Assembly (NCBI GenBank): GCA_022797295.1
Contig: JAAWKH010000012.1
Span: forward strand, 1-58,712
DNA from: Peptococcaceae bacterium
GTDB lineage: Bacteria; Bacillota; Dehalobacteriia; UBA4068; UBA4997
DNA: 58,712 nucleotides
Direction: 5' to 3'
The position numbers and the translations under genes were made by a program. Below, one piece after another: positions 8,845-16,886 of the stretch (within the stretch, counting starts at the first letter, position 1; the number at the start of each line of letters is the position of its first letter). Below the pieces are notes generated by a model, which had not been told where the DNA came from, searched no databases, and was given only the letters and a program-made list of their open reading frames with translations.

Positions 8845-8903
8845 ATACTAATACAACTTATAATCAGTATACTTATTATAAGTTGTATTAGTATAAAAGT
8901 CAA
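8845..8903 (-). promoter_or_regulatory. Promoter and 50-bp palindromic operator of the SRPBCC-marR operon
   Basis: On the minus strand TTGACT (8903-8898), 17 bases and TATAAT (8880-8875) form a near-consensus promoter. Positions 8845-8894 form a palindrome with perfect 20-bp arms (8845-8864 and 8875-8894) and a symmetric centre AGTATACT. Only one base pair breaks the symmetry (8865/8874). The -10 lies within it, so binding would block transcription. Autoregulation by MarR is inferred. Confidence 0.85.
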
Positions 8904-8904
8904 G

Positions 8905-8943
8905 AAAAAAATAAGCAAAAGAGTTATCTTCTGCTTATTTTCT
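8905..8943 (-). terminator. Terminator of cbiK
   Basis: AAAATAAGCA on the minus strand (complement at 8932-8941) pairs with 8908-8917, and a run of six T follows. It lies ten bases past the cbiK stop and just upstream of the SRPBCC promoter, isolating the two transcripts. Confidence 0.8.
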
Positions 8944-8951
8944 TAAATCAT

Positions 8952-9737
8952 TTAGCAAAGCGGTTTGGCCGCCGCCGCGTGCTGCACAAATATATCCGCA
9001 ATGCCGTCCAACTCGCCCAGGCCGCGCAGAACACAGTCCACCTGGTAGCCCGCCTCCTGCAAACGGCTTTTCCAGCTGTCCGGCTCATCGCCAGCCATAT
9101 CGTTAGCAGCGTGATCGCCCGCCACAATCATCAGCGGGGCCAAGCGCACCCGACGATACGGCGTTTTAGCCAGCAGGCTCAGCACATTGTCCAAGGCTGG
9201 ATAAGCCTCCACCGTGCCGACAAAAATATTGGTGTGACCAACATCCTTAAACATATAATCCAGAGCGGCATAAATCGGATTAATTTGGTGGCTGGTGCCA
9301 TGGCCCATCAAAACCAAAGCTTTGTCCGGCTCGCCGTCCAGTTCCTTAACAACCACATCAATCGTCTTAAACATATCCGCCGCCTCAGCCAGCAACGGCT
9401 GCCCAACGCTCAGTTGGGCAAACTTGGCCGCCTGCGCCTGAAGCTCCGCCAACATCAAATCATTTTCCACACCAGGCAAAATATGCGTGGGCTGAACCAG
9501 CAGATCATCAACGCCATCCGCCAGCATCCGGGCCAAAGCCTCGGCCACAGTGTCCACCTGCAAACCCTGCTCCTTGCCAACTTTGTCAATAATCATCCCG
9601 CTAGTCCAGGCGCGATACAGCTTGCGCTCCGGAAAAGCAGCCTGCAAGGCAGCCTCCAGCTTTTCAATAGTTTTCGCTCTGGTTTCAGGATAACTTGTTC
9701 CAAAACTTACTACCAACAACGCTTTATTTTGTTCCAT
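8952..9737 (-). CDS. cbiK: Sirohydrochlorin cobaltochelatase CbiK
   Basis: Inserts Co2+ into sirohydrochlorin, the committing step of the anaerobic (early cobalt) cobalamin pathway. The 261-residue product starts with LLVVSFGTSYPETRAKTIEKLE. It carries the metal-site histidines in QPTHILPGVEND and in MGHGTSHQINPIYAALD, plus VAGDHAANDMAGDEPDSW, all typical of CbiK. The start at 9737 is chosen from GGGAGG upstream; the longer frame has no ribosome site. It is monocistronic, bounded by its own terminator and that of rpsU. cobD and cobO on the other strand complete a partial cobalamin set; the rest of the pathway is not in this window. Confidence 0.95.
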   Translation of the reverse strand: MEQNKALLVVSFGTSYPETRAKTIEKLEAALQAAFPERKLYRAWTSGMIIDKVGKEQGLQVDTVAEALARMLADGVDDLLVQPTHILPGVENDLMLAELQAQAAKFAQLSVGQPLLAEAADMFKTIDVVVKELDGEPDKALVLMGHGTSHQINPIYAALDYMFKDVGHTNIFVGTVEAYPALDNVLSLLAKTPYRRVRLAPLMIVAGDHAANDMAGDEPDSWKSRLQEAGYQVDCVLRGLGELDGIADIFVQHAAAAKPLC

Positions 9738-9869
9738 CGTTTTACCTCCCAACGAATTAAGGAACTTCATTTTAGAAAAATAATAGGATTTAGATATTCG
9801 TCCCCACAAGCCAAAACCCTGCTTGCTAGTTATATTATGCACCAGACCAAATAAAAATAATAAGGTGGA

Positions 9870-9908
9870 TAAAAAAAGCCCCCGAAAAAAACTTGTTTTC
9901 AGGGGCTA
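9870..9908 (-). terminator. Terminator of rpsU
   Basis: A 12-base stem with one mismatch (9877-9888 with 9896-9907) is followed on the minus strand by seven T residues. It lies 34 bases beyond the rpsU stop. Confidence 0.85.
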
Positions 9909-9941
9909 AAATCCTTTAACTTTTGCGCCAAAAACGAAAAA

Positions 9942-10118
9942 TTACTTCCATTTGCGTTTTCTAGCGGCCTCAGACTTTTTCTTTCTTCTGACGCTGGGCT
10001 TTTCATAGTGTTCATGCTTACGGATTTCGCTCATCACGCCAGAACGCTGACAGGTCCGTTTAAACCTACGCAAAGCACTGTCAAGGGACTCATTCTTGCC
10101 AACTTTGACCTCGCTCAC
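9942..10118 (-). CDS. rpsU: Small ribosomal subunit protein bS21
   Basis: A basic 58-residue protein of the 30S subunit near the anti-Shine-Dalgarno region. It has the family signature [20 protein letters not shown] followed by a Lys/Arg-rich tail ending [14 protein letters not shown]. The start is GTG at 10118 with an unusually strong GGGGAGGGG upstream; the longer frame runs into the leader and is not used. The transcript starts far upstream, giving a leader of about 170 bases. Confidence 0.96.
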   Translation of the reverse strand: MSEVKVGKNESLDSALRRFKRTCQRSGVMSEIRKHEHYEKPSVRRKKKSEAARKRKWK

Positions 10119-10189
10119 TGTTTCCCCTCCCCTCGCAATCGGCGGCCAGGCCGCTGAAGACTTGCAGGATAACATCCTCGAAATTATGT

Positions 10190-10322
10190 CAACTGCAAAA
10201 TGCAGTTTTCTCACAAAATGGTTTCCCCCAAAACCGACCAACCAAACAACGATTTTGGGCTATTAATTTTGCCGGTAAAACATCACCTAAAATATTATAT
10301 AATTTTTTGCGTGGATAGTCAA
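10190..10322 (-). promoter_or_regulatory. rpsU promoter and leader
   Basis: TTGACT (10322-10317), 17 bases and TATAAT (10299-10294) form a strong promoter on the minus strand. The leader can form a hairpin with 7-bp arms around 10190-10207 (AACTGCA/TGCAGTT) and a longer imperfect one near 10212-10260. The rest of 10119-10379 holds no gene that I can see. Confidence 0.65.
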
Positions 10323-10379
10323 CAGTTTCTTTGGCAAAATTTCCTCAATCGGCTAATTTTAATTCGGTTTTTCTTAAAA

Positions 10380-10724
10380 TCAACCCCGAATATCACCCAA
10401 AGGCTCTCCGCCAAGCAAATGATAGTGCAAATGAGCCACTTCCTGGCCGGAATTTGGGCCGCTGTTGGTCAACACACGGAAGCCGCTTTCCGCCACGCCC
10501 TCTTTTTCCGCCAGCTGCCGGGCCAAAAGCTGCATTTTGCCAAGCAAAGCCGCGTCATCCGGCCCGGCCTCCGCCAAGCTGGCCAAATGTTTTTTGGGAA
10601 TTAGCAAAATGTGCACCGGCGCTTTGGGCGCAATATCCCGAAAAGCCAAAATCTCCTCATCCTCGTAAACCTTAGCGCTGGGAATTTCCCCCGCCGCAAT
10701 TTTGCAAAACAAACAGTCGCTCAT
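10380..10724 (-). CDS. HIT family nucleotide-binding protein (HinT-like)
   Basis: A 114-residue histidine-triad protein. HIT enzymes hydrolyse adenosine phosphoramidates and related AMP conjugates. It starts MSDCLFCKIAAGEIPSAKVYED and ends with the active-site motif VAHLHYHLLGG, where the central His is the nucleophile. PVHILLIPKKHLASL and SGFRVLTNSGPNSGQ are also typical of HinT. AAAAGGAGA precedes the ATG. It lies 35 bases downstream of mtaB and is probably co-transcribed with rsmE and mtaB. Confidence 0.95.
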   Translation of the reverse strand: MSDCLFCKIAAGEIPSAKVYEDEEILAFRDIAPKAPVHILLIPKKHLASLAEAGPDDAALLGKMQLLARQLAEKEGVAESGFRVLTNSGPNSGQEVAHLHYHLLGGEPLGDIRG

Positions 10725-10759
10725 ATAAATCTCTCCTTTTCATATTAAATAGCTTTTAT

Positions 10760-12097
10760 CTATTCCACAATCTCGCCAATTATTTCATCGCCAAAAGCAG
10801 CCAGCAGACCCACCGGCCGCACCTGCACAAACCGGCCGGCCGTTTGCAAACCCAGCCCCGGCACAAACACCGGCAGATAATCCGCTGTGTAGCCCTGCAT
10901 ACCAACCTGCCCCTCGCGCTCCACCTGCTGCTCCAGCAGCAAACGCAAGTTTTGTCCCGCCGCACAGCGAGCAGCCCGAAAAGCGCGCCGGCTGTCCGCC
11001 ACCACTGCCGCCAGCTCCGCCGCCCGCCGGTTTTTTTCCGCATTGGGCAGTTGGCCGGCAAATTCCGCCGCCGGCGTACCCGGCCGCCGGGAATAAGGAA
11101 AGATGTGCGCGTCGGCAAAAGCCAGCCGCCGCACCTGCTCCAGCTCCGCCGCAAAAATAGCCTCATCCTCACCCGGAAAACCGGCAATAATATCCGTGGT
11201 GATGGCCGCCTCCGGTAGCAACCGCCGAATATCCGCCACCAAACCGGTATAATAGGCCATATCATAATCGCGGCCCATCAGCTGCAAAATCTGGTCTGCC
11301 GCCGCCTGCAACGGTATATGAAAATGCGGGCAAATTACCGGATTTTCGGCCGCCAACTGCAACAGTTTAGGCGAGACCTCCCGCGGCTCCACCGAACCCA
11401 AACGCAGGCGGCCCAATACCGGAGTTTCCGCCACTGCCGCCACCAAATCGGCAAAAGCCAAGCCGTCTGCCGCCCAAGCGCCCACGTGGATACCGGTCAA
11501 CACAATTTCCTGGTAACCAGCCGCCACCAACTGCCGCACCTCAGCCAACACCGCCGCCAAAGGGCGGCTACGCACCGGGCCGCGCACATGCGGCACAATA
11601 CAATAGCTGCAAAACTGATTGCAACCATCCTCAATTTTCACAAAGGCTCTGGTGCGGTTGGTTAGGCTGTTAGCATTGCCCAACTCCTGATATTGGCAGG
11701 CCTGAGCCGCCGGACACACCTGAACCAGCGGGCCGGCCGGTTCCCCCTTTTGTTCCGCTCCGGCCGCCGCCAGCTCAAACAGCAAATGCTTCTCATTAGC
11801 CCCCAGCAGCAAATCCAACCCAGCAATGGCCGCGGCCTCCTGCGGCTTCATCTGCACGTAACAGCCGGTGCCAACCACATAAGCCTGCGGATTGGCTGCC
11901 AGGGCCCGGCGCAGCATGTTGCGGCTTTTCTTCTCGGCAATTTGGGTGACAGTGCAGGTGTTGACAATGCAGACGTCCGCCGCCTCGCCAAAAGGCAGCT
12001 GCCGCCAACCGTGCTCCACAAAAACATTGGCCAAGGCCGCGCTTTCCTCCTGGTTCACCTTGCAGCCCAGCGTGTAAATGGCAAAGGTTTTATTCAT
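10760..12097 (-). CDS. mtaB: tRNA t6A37 methylthiotransferase MtaB
   Basis: A radical-SAM enzyme that adds a methylthio group to N6-threonylcarbamoyladenosine at tRNA position 37. The 445-residue protein has the N-terminal UPF0004 domain with YTLGCKVNQEESAAL and NTCTVTQIAEKKSR, whose Cys residues hold the auxiliary cluster. The radical-SAM motif CNQFCSYCIVPHVRGP gives CxxxCxxC, and a TRAM-like domain ends the protein. The start ATG at 12097 lies eight bases inside the end of rsmE, indicating translational coupling. MtaB is told from MiaB by the LGCKVN N-terminus and the rsmE context. Confidence 0.95.
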   Translation of the reverse strand: MNKTFAIYTLGCKVNQEESAALANVFVEHGWRQLPFGEAADVCIVNTCTVTQIAEKKSRNMLRRALAANPQAYVVGTGCYVQMKPQEAAAIAGLDLLLGANEKHLLFELAAAGAEQKGEPAGPLVQVCPAAQACQYQELGNANSLTNRTRAFVKIEDGCNQFCSYCIVPHVRGPVRSRPLAAVLAEVRQLVAAGYQEIVLTGIHVGAWAADGLAFADLVAAVAETPVLGRLRLGSVEPREVSPKLLQLAAENPVICPHFHIPLQAAADQILQLMGRDYDMAYYTGLVADIRRLLPEAAITTDIIAGFPGEDEAIFAAELEQVRRLAFADAHIFPYSRRPGTPAAEFAGQLPNAEKNRRAAELAAVVADSRRAFRAARCAAGQNLRLLLEQQVEREGQVGMQGYTADYLPVFVPGLGLQTAGRFVQVRPVGLLAAFGDEIIGEIVE

Positions 12098-12866
12098 CCA
12101 GCTCGTCAACCTCCCCAGACAAGTCGCCCCAAACATACATCAGAATAGACATAGCGGCAATGGCGGCGGTTTCCGTCCGCAAAATACGCCGCCCCAACGT
12201 AACCAGAGCCGCTCCTTTGGCCTCCGCCAGCCGGGCCTCCTCCTCCGTCAGGCCGCCCTCCGGCCCGATAACCAACGCCGCGCAAGCTGGCCGCCCACCG
12301 CCCGCCAACGCTTGCCGCAAAGATGAGCCCACCTGCTTGCCGTCGGCCTCCTCCCAAGGCATAATCACCCGGCAATCAGCCGGCAAGCTTGCCAAAGCAT
12401 CCGCCAAACTCTGCACTGGAGCCACCTGCACCAATTTGGTGCGCCCACACTGCTTGGCGGCCGCATCCGCAATTTTTTGCCAACGCTGCTGCTTAGCAGC
12501 TGCCTTTTCACCTGCCAAACGTACCACGCTGCGCTGACAGGCCACCGGCACAATGCAATCCGCGCCCAGCTCCACCGCCTTTTGCAGCACAATCTCCATT
12601 CGCTCGCCCTTAGCCAACCCCTGCAACAAAATCAGCCGCAACGGCGCTTCACTGTAGGCCGCCAGCTCCTGCAACAGACGCACTTGGGCCGGTTCCTGCT
12701 CAGAACCCTGGCTTAGCAACTCCGCTGCAAAAACCCGGTTGGCGCTCACCAGTTCCAACTGATAGCCCGGTTTTTTGCGCAACACTCGGCTTAAATGATA
12801 ACTATCCGCCGTGGACAAACTAACCACATCGCCAACCTCGGCGGCTTCCTCTAAAAAAAATCGCAT
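12090..12866 (-). CDS. rsmE: 16S rRNA m3U1498 methyltransferase RsmE
   Basis: Methylates N3 of U1498 in 16S rRNA using SAM; a SPOUT-class enzyme. The N-terminal PUA-like part holds DSYHLSRVLRKKPGY. The knotted C-terminal domain carries LVIGPEGGLTEEE and LGRRILRTETAAIAA, the SAM-binding signature. The start ATG at 12866 has GGAG eight bases upstream; a GTG at 12887 is also open but lacks a site and would overlap the leader hairpin. It is preceded by a leader of about 180 bases with a strong hairpin. The mtaB start overlaps its 3-prime end. Confidence 0.95.
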   Translation of the reverse strand: MRFFLEEAAEVGDVVSLSTADSYHLSRVLRKKPGYQLELVSANRVFAAELLSQGSEQEPAQVRLLQELAAYSEAPLRLILLQGLAKGERMEIVLQKAVELGADCIVPVACQRSVVRLAGEKAAAKQQRWQKIADAAAKQCGRTKLVQVAPVQSLADALASLPADCRVIMPWEEADGKQVGSSLRQALAGGGRPACAALVIGPEGGLTEEEARLAEAKGAALVTLGRRILRTETAAIAAMSILMYVWGDLSGEVDELDE

Positions 12867-13079
12867 AAAATTATCTCCAGACGCCACAAGAGCTACCCTT
12901 GCGGATAGCTCTTGTGGCTGTGATAGTGTATAGTTGTGTGAGCTTTTCGATTTTAAGATCCTGGCAGTATCCGCAAAGTGTTAATTGTTTTTAGCGTATG
13001 ATTTTCTTCTTTAGCTGCTCAGGATTGTTGCCCTGAAGATTACTTTATTATTATATCTTATCTTCTTGATTTTGGCAAG
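12867..13079 (-). promoter_or_regulatory. rsmE-mtaB promoter and structured leader
   Basis: TTGCCA, 17 bases and TATAAT lie on the minus strand at about 13079-13051, giving a leader of roughly 180 bases. Near its end is a perfect 13-bp inverted repeat (12883-12895/12906-12918) with a 10-base loop. The plus-strand segment TTGCGGATA spanning loop and stem (12899-12907) is exactly complementary to TATCCGCAA at 12968-12976, so a pseudoknot or an alternative fold is possible. No T-run follows, so it is not a simple terminator. No known riboswitch was recognised. Confidence 0.6.
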
Positions 13080-13131
13080 AGTTTTTTTGCAAAAATTTTT
13101 CGACCGTTTTCGACTGCTTCGCAAAAAAGGC

Positions 13132-13854
13132 TCAAGCCTGTTCCTCTTCAACCAACTGAACCACAGTATCCGCAGCTTCAGCGGCCGCTTTTTGCTGGGC
13201 CTTTTGCTTCTTTTGCCCTTTGTAGCTGATATGCTGGTAAGCCGGCTTCGCCGCTTTGCTAGGTTTGGCGGCAGCTTCAGCATTGCTTTTCTTCTTATTT
13301 TTCTTTTTTGAAGGCGCAGTTTTAATCATTTCCTTGGGCCGGTCTTTCAAATATTTAAAGTTACGCACAATCAAAATCAAACCCTGAGCCATCAAATATA
13401 AGGAAAGAATAATGGCGGATTTTTCCCACCAACCCTTCAGGAAATTCAAATAACCAGCCAGGCCGCACAACCAAAAAACAGTACCCACGGTGGTGGTGGC
13501 CAAACCCACCAAAACCCGCTTGCGAGCCAGTGCATAAGGCTTCCAATAGCTTTCACCGGTGGTTATACGCAGATAAGAGGCCTTGATGAAAAAGCCCAAA
13601 ATGCACCACATACCCACCAACAGCAGCAGCAGGCAAACTTTCCAAAGGCTGTGGTTGGCCACATCGTCAACAGACATCTGCGGATAAAGCCCCGGCACAA
13701 ACAATGTCAACGGCACAAAAATGAAGTAGGCGATATAGCCAAAGGCCAGCGGCCAACAGCTTTTATCATAGCGAAACATACCAATCAGGCTTTGTATGCC
13801 GACCATTGCACCATAAAAAAACACGGCCAGCAAACCAAAAATAATTGCTTTCAA
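13132..13854 (-). CDS. Uncharacterised multi-pass membrane protein with basic tail
   Basis: I do not recognise the family. The 240-residue product has four or five hydrophobic segments: an N-terminal helix (IIFGLLAVFFYGAMVGI), one near FGYIAYFIFVPLTLFVPGL, one at VCLLLLLVGMWCILGFFI, then VGLATTTVGTVFWLCGLAGY and SAIILSLYLMAQGLILI. The last 60 residues are a cytoplasmic-looking tail rich in Lys and Ala. The start TTG at 13854 is preferred because GGGAGTGA lies eight bases upstream; the longer frame also begins with TTG and has no site. It is upstream of rsmE but separated by the rsmE promoter. Confidence 0.7.
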   Translation of the reverse strand: MKAIIFGLLAVFFYGAMVGIQSLIGMFRYDKSCWPLAFGYIAYFIFVPLTLFVPGLYPQMSVDDVANHSLWKVCLLLLLVGMWCILGFFIKASYLRITTGESYWKPYALARKRVLVGLATTTVGTVFWLCGLAGYLNFLKGWWEKSAIILSLYLMAQGLILIVRNFKYLKDRPKEMIKTAPSKKKNKKKSNAEAAAKPSKAAKPAYQHISYKGQKKQKAQQKAAAEAADTVVQLVEEEQA

Positions 13855-14061
13855 AGAATAATCACTCCCATTCCTTGTGTTATATATTCTCGCCAACAAA
13901 CGGATTTTCCTCTATCTAAAAGAGATACGTCGAAATTTTTTTATTTATTGTAAATATAATTTGCTTTTTGGCAAAAATATGGTATACTTAGATATAGTAT
14001 ACTTAAATTATAAGTTAGCTTTTTTAATTTAATGTTAATAAAATGTATTGGAGGCTGCAAG

Positions 14062-14910
14062 ATGCTGAAAATAATCACGGACAGCTGTGCCGACCTGGAA
14101 GAAAGCTTTGTACAGGAGCACAACATCGGCCTGGCAAACCTGCATTTGCAGGTGGACGGCGCAAATTACACCCCTGGTGAGGACATCACCACGGCGCAGG
14201 CCCTGGCCAAAATCGCCCAAGCCCAGGAAATGCCCAAAACCTCCCAGCCCTCGCCCCACGCTTACCAGCAACTTTTTGCCCAAACTGAACCGGTGGGCGA
14301 ATCCCTTTGCCTGACTGTTTCCTCAGATCTCTCCGGCAGCTTTAACTCTGCCAATCTGGCCGCCCAAACCAGCGCCGCACCGGTGCACACGGTGGACACC
14401 CGTATGGGCTCTTTCGCACAGGGATTTCAGGTGATGTTAGCCGCCCTGATGAGTGAAAAAGGACACAGCCTGGCGGAAATAAAAACCACCCTCCAGGACT
14501 TTTACCAAAAATCCAGCATTATTGTAATTTTGGAAAAATATGATAACGCCATTAAAAGCGGCCGTATGAACAAATATGCCGGCAAAATCATTGAAAAGCT
14601 GAACATCCGTGGAATTATTGAGGTGCTGGACGGCAAGGTGGTGACGGTGGACAAAGCCCGCGGCGCTGACAAAACCTTTCAGAAAATGTTGGAGCGCATT
14701 GCCAGCAAAGCAGAGGATTTCTCCCAGATGGTGATTGGTATTGCTCATTTCAACAACCCGGAAATGGCCGAAAAATACCGCGCCGCCCTGGACGATTTGC
14801 TGCACCCGGCCCGCATTTATATGAGCCTACTCAATCCGGCCATCGGCGTATACTGCGATAATGGCGGCATTGTAATCAGCGTTGCACCAAACCCATACAC
14901 TTTTGCTTAA
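14062..14910 (+). CDS. DegV family fatty-acid-binding protein
   Basis: A 282-residue DegV protein. This family binds a single fatty acid between two domains; in Gram-positive bacteria such proteins (FakB) present fatty acids to the kinase FakA. The N-terminal KIITDSCADLEE is the classical start of the family. PKTSQPSPHAYQQLF holds the conserved TSQPS motif, and TVSSDLSGSFNSANLAA and VHTVDTRMGSFAQGFQV also match. GGAGG seven bases upstream fixes the ATG at 14062. No fakA is in the window, so a FakB role is inferred. It is a single-gene transcript with a strong terminator. Confidence 0.93.
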   Translation: MLKIITDSCADLEESFVQEHNIGLANLHLQVDGANYTPGEDITTAQALAKIAQAQEMPKTSQPSPHAYQQLFAQTEPVGESLCLTVSSDLSGSFNSANLAAQTSAAPVHTVDTRMGSFAQGFQVMLAALMSEKGHSLAEIKTTLQDFYQKSSIIVILEKYDNAIKSGRMNKYAGKIIEKLNIRGIIEVLDGKVVTVDKARGADKTFQKMLERIASKAEDFSQMVIGIAHFNNPEMAEKYRAALDDLLHPARIYMSLLNPAIGVYCDNGGIVISVAPNPYTFA

Positions 14911-14923
14911 AATAAAAACGCTT

Positions 14924-14954
14924 AACCCCCGGAAAAGTTGAAATTCCGGGGGTT
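14924..14954. terminator. Bidirectional terminator after degV
   Basis: A perfect 11-bp stem (AACCCCCGGAA at 14924-14934 with its complement at 14944-14954) separates degV from the convergent small membrane gene. T-rich runs follow on both strands. Confidence 0.88.
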
Positions 14955-14968
14955 ATTATTTATATCTT

Positions 14969-15106
14969 TTAAGAATTTTTACGAATATATATTTGCAACG
15001 CCTTAATACTCAGCACCGCCAAAGGCACAGCCAGCACGAACAGAACCAAACCCACCAGCGCCAAAACATAGTTTAAGAAAACTGTAAAAATCGACAAAGC
15101 CGGCAT
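14969..15106 (-). CDS. Small single-pass membrane peptide
   Basis: A 45-residue open frame with an excellent ribosome site, GGGGAGGTGATAGTG directly before the ATG. The product starts MPALSIFTVFLNYVLALVGL and is one long hydrophobic helix (about residues 5-33), ending in a short basic tail (YIRKNS). It lies 26 bases after a lipoprotein gene on the same strand and before a terminator, so the two are probably one transcript. I know of no family; the evidence is frame, ribosome site and topology only. Confidence 0.65.
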   Translation of the reverse strand: MPALSIFTVFLNYVLALVGLVLFVLAVPLAVLSIKALQIYIRKNS

Positions 15107-15132
15107 CACTATCACCTCCCCTAAATTTTCAG

Positions 15133-15660
15133 TTAAGCCTCTTCCTTATCAAACCAGTACCAGGTGCCGGTGCGCAGGTTTAGGATAACCAACTGGCTGT
15201 CCTCCTCAGCCAAAAAGCCATAATAAGCCGTTTGCCAATCGCCGTCTAGCTGCTCCTGGCCGTTCATCATAAAGGATTGATTGTTGCAGGAAAAGCAGAT
15301 AAAGTTATCCAGTATGTAATCCTCATCAAACTTGCCGTTATCCTCAATCATCCTTTCCGCCGTTTCTCTGGTGTGCTCAAACTCTGTCAGGCTTTCCGCC
15401 AAAAAGTCCAACCCAGCCTGGCCGCGGTGCGCCTCATAAGTGCCGGAATAGTAATTATCATCCTGCACATTTTTATCCTGATACCAACCAAAAGTGCCAT
15501 CCACCGCAAAATTCCACCAGGAGCCGTCGTTTTGAGCAATCCAGGCCGTGCCGGCCAAAGGATCCGCCGCCTGATAGCTGCTGCTGCAGCCGCCCAGGCA
15601 CAGGGCCAACACCAATAGCAACAAAGCTGAACCTAAGCCAAAAAGCTTTCTTATGCGCAT
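15133..15660 (-). CDS. Putative lipoprotein
   Basis: A 175-residue exported protein of unknown function. The N-terminus MRIRKLFGLGSALLLLVLAL leads to a lipobox LGGC, so the mature protein would be lipid-anchored. The body is acidic and rich in aromatic residues (WIAQNDGSWWNFAVDGTFGW, GTWYWFDKEEA), suggesting a small beta-rich fold. GAGG eight bases upstream favours the ATG at 15660 over earlier ones. It is likely transcribed with the small membrane peptide downstream. Confidence 0.75.
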   Translation of the reverse strand: MRIRKLFGLGSALLLLVLALCLGGCSSSYQAADPLAGTAWIAQNDGSWWNFAVDGTFGWYQDKNVQDDNYYSGTYEAHRGQAGLDFLAESLTEFEHTRETAERMIEDNGKFDEDYILDNFICFSCNNQSFMMNGQEQLDGDWQTAYYGFLAEEDSQLVILNLRTGTWYWFDKEEA

Positions 15661-15748
15661 CTTCATCACCTCTGCCTTTATTTTACCGCATATTAACAAA
15701 TTTTGCAAGCCCAATTTTCACACCTCTTGTTACAAGTCAAGGCTTGCC

Positions 15749-15777
15749 AAACCGCGCAAAAAGGAGTATAATTAGGC
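15749..15777 (+). promoter_or_regulatory. Promoter of mtnN
   Basis: TTGCCA, 17 bases and TATAAT lie about 40 bases before the mtnN ATG on the plus strand. GGGGGAGG serves as ribosome site. Confidence 0.7.
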
Positions 15778-15816
15778 TAAAATCAACATTCAAGCATTTG
15801 GGGGAGGACTACAAAA

Positions 15817-16515
15817 ATGCCCAAAAAGATTGCCATAATGACCGCTATGCCAGAGGAAATGGAGCCGCTACGCGCACTCCTGCAACCCAAGGAGATTTAC
15901 CACAACAAGGTGGTGCACATTGAGCAGGCCGGCGATTTGCTGCTGCTGCAATCCGGCATTGGCAAGGCCAACGCGGCGGCGGCTTGCGCCCTGCTTTTTC
16001 AGCTTTTCAAACCGGCGGCCCTGCTGAACATTGGCTCCGCCGGCGGCTTTGCACACGACTTACACTTTGGCGACGTGGTTGTGGCCACGGAGCTGCTCTA
16101 CAGCGACGCCGACGCCACCTGCTTCAACTATCGGCTGGGCCAAGTGCCCCAAATGCCGCCAACCTATCCGGCCGACCCTCAGCTACTGGCCGCCGCTCAG
16201 GCCACAGCCCAGCTGCCCCGTTTTGCCGGCCACATCCGCTTTGGCCAAGTGCTCACCTCCGATAGCTTTATGAGCAGCCCCAGCCTGGCCGACCGCCTGC
16301 GCCAGGAGTTTCCGCAGGCTTTGGCCTCGGATATGGAGGGTTGCGCCGCCGCCCAAATTGCCTACACCTTTGGCACGCCTTTTTTAAACCTGCGTTCCAT
16401 TTCTGATATTGCCGGCGAGGAAGCCGCAGCCAGCTTTGACGATAACCTGGAGTTGGCCGCCAACCGGGCGGTGGATTTTTGCCGCACCCTGCTTGACCAA
16501 CTGCGCGAAGCCTAA
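15817..16515 (+). CDS. mtnN: 5-methylthioadenosine/S-adenosylhomocysteine nucleosidase
   Basis: Cleaves the glycosidic bond of methylthioadenosine and S-adenosylhomocysteine, releasing adenine; it removes inhibitory by-products of SAM chemistry. The 232-residue length is normal. It begins KIAIMTAMPEEMEPLRALL and has LLQSGIGKANAAAA, LLNIGSAGGF, VLTSDSF and the ribose-binding ASDMEGCAAAQIAY. The catalytic Asp is in LRSISDIAGEEA. It has its own promoter. Its stop codon overlaps that of the convergent XRE gene. Confidence 0.96.
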   Translation: MPKKIAIMTAMPEEMEPLRALLQPKEIYHNKVVHIEQAGDLLLLQSGIGKANAAAACALLFQLFKPAALLNIGSAGGFAHDLHFGDVVVATELLYSDADATCFNYRLGQVPQMPPTYPADPQLLAAAQATAQLPRFAGHIRFGQVLTSDSFMSSPSLADRLRQEFPQALASDMEGCAAAQIAYTFGTPFLNLRSISDIAGEEAAASFDDNLELAANRAVDFCRTLLDQLREA

Positions 16516-16847
16516 AGCCGCTTATATTGCAGCAGTTGGCGCAACAGAACCAAAAGCGCCTGTTGCTCCCGCGGCGGGCATTCCTGCACCAGCTGATAAA
16601 TTTCCTCCGCCGGGCTGGGCTGACCAGCCGGGCCAGGTAAATGTGCAAAAAGCTGCGCCGCCGGCACATTCAGCGCGTCGGCCAGCTTGCAAACGGTTTC
16701 AATGGTAGCGTTCTTTTCGCCGCGCTCCAGCTGGCCAATATAGGTTGTATGCAGGTCAGCCCGCTCCGCCAACCCCTCTTGGGTCAATCCGGCAGAAAGC
16801 CGCAGGCTGCGCAAACGCTCGCCAATTTGACTGGTTAGTTGTGACAT
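16512..16847 (-). CDS. XRE/SinR-like repressor
   Basis: A 111-residue DNA-binding protein. An N-terminal helix-turn-helix of the Cro/CI type spans about residues 8-62 (IGERLRSLRLSAGLTQEGLA then HTTYIGQLERGEKN). A short C-terminal helical region (EEIYQLVQECPPREQQALLV) may serve dimerisation, as in SinR-like proteins. Upstream lie three operator-like repeats 30 bp apart, covering its own promoter region and a divergent promoter, so it probably regulates itself and the non-coding transcript on the other strand. It ends tail to tail with mtnN, overlapping by four bases. Confidence 0.9.
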   Translation of the reverse strand: MSQLTSQIGERLRSLRLSAGLTQEGLAERADLHTTYIGQLERGEKNATIETVCKLADALNVPAAQLFAHLPGPAGQPSPAEEIYQLVQECPPREQQALLVLLRQLLQYKRL

Positions 16848-16886
16848 GTTTTTCCCTCTTTGTCAAATTCATTATAACTCACTTTC

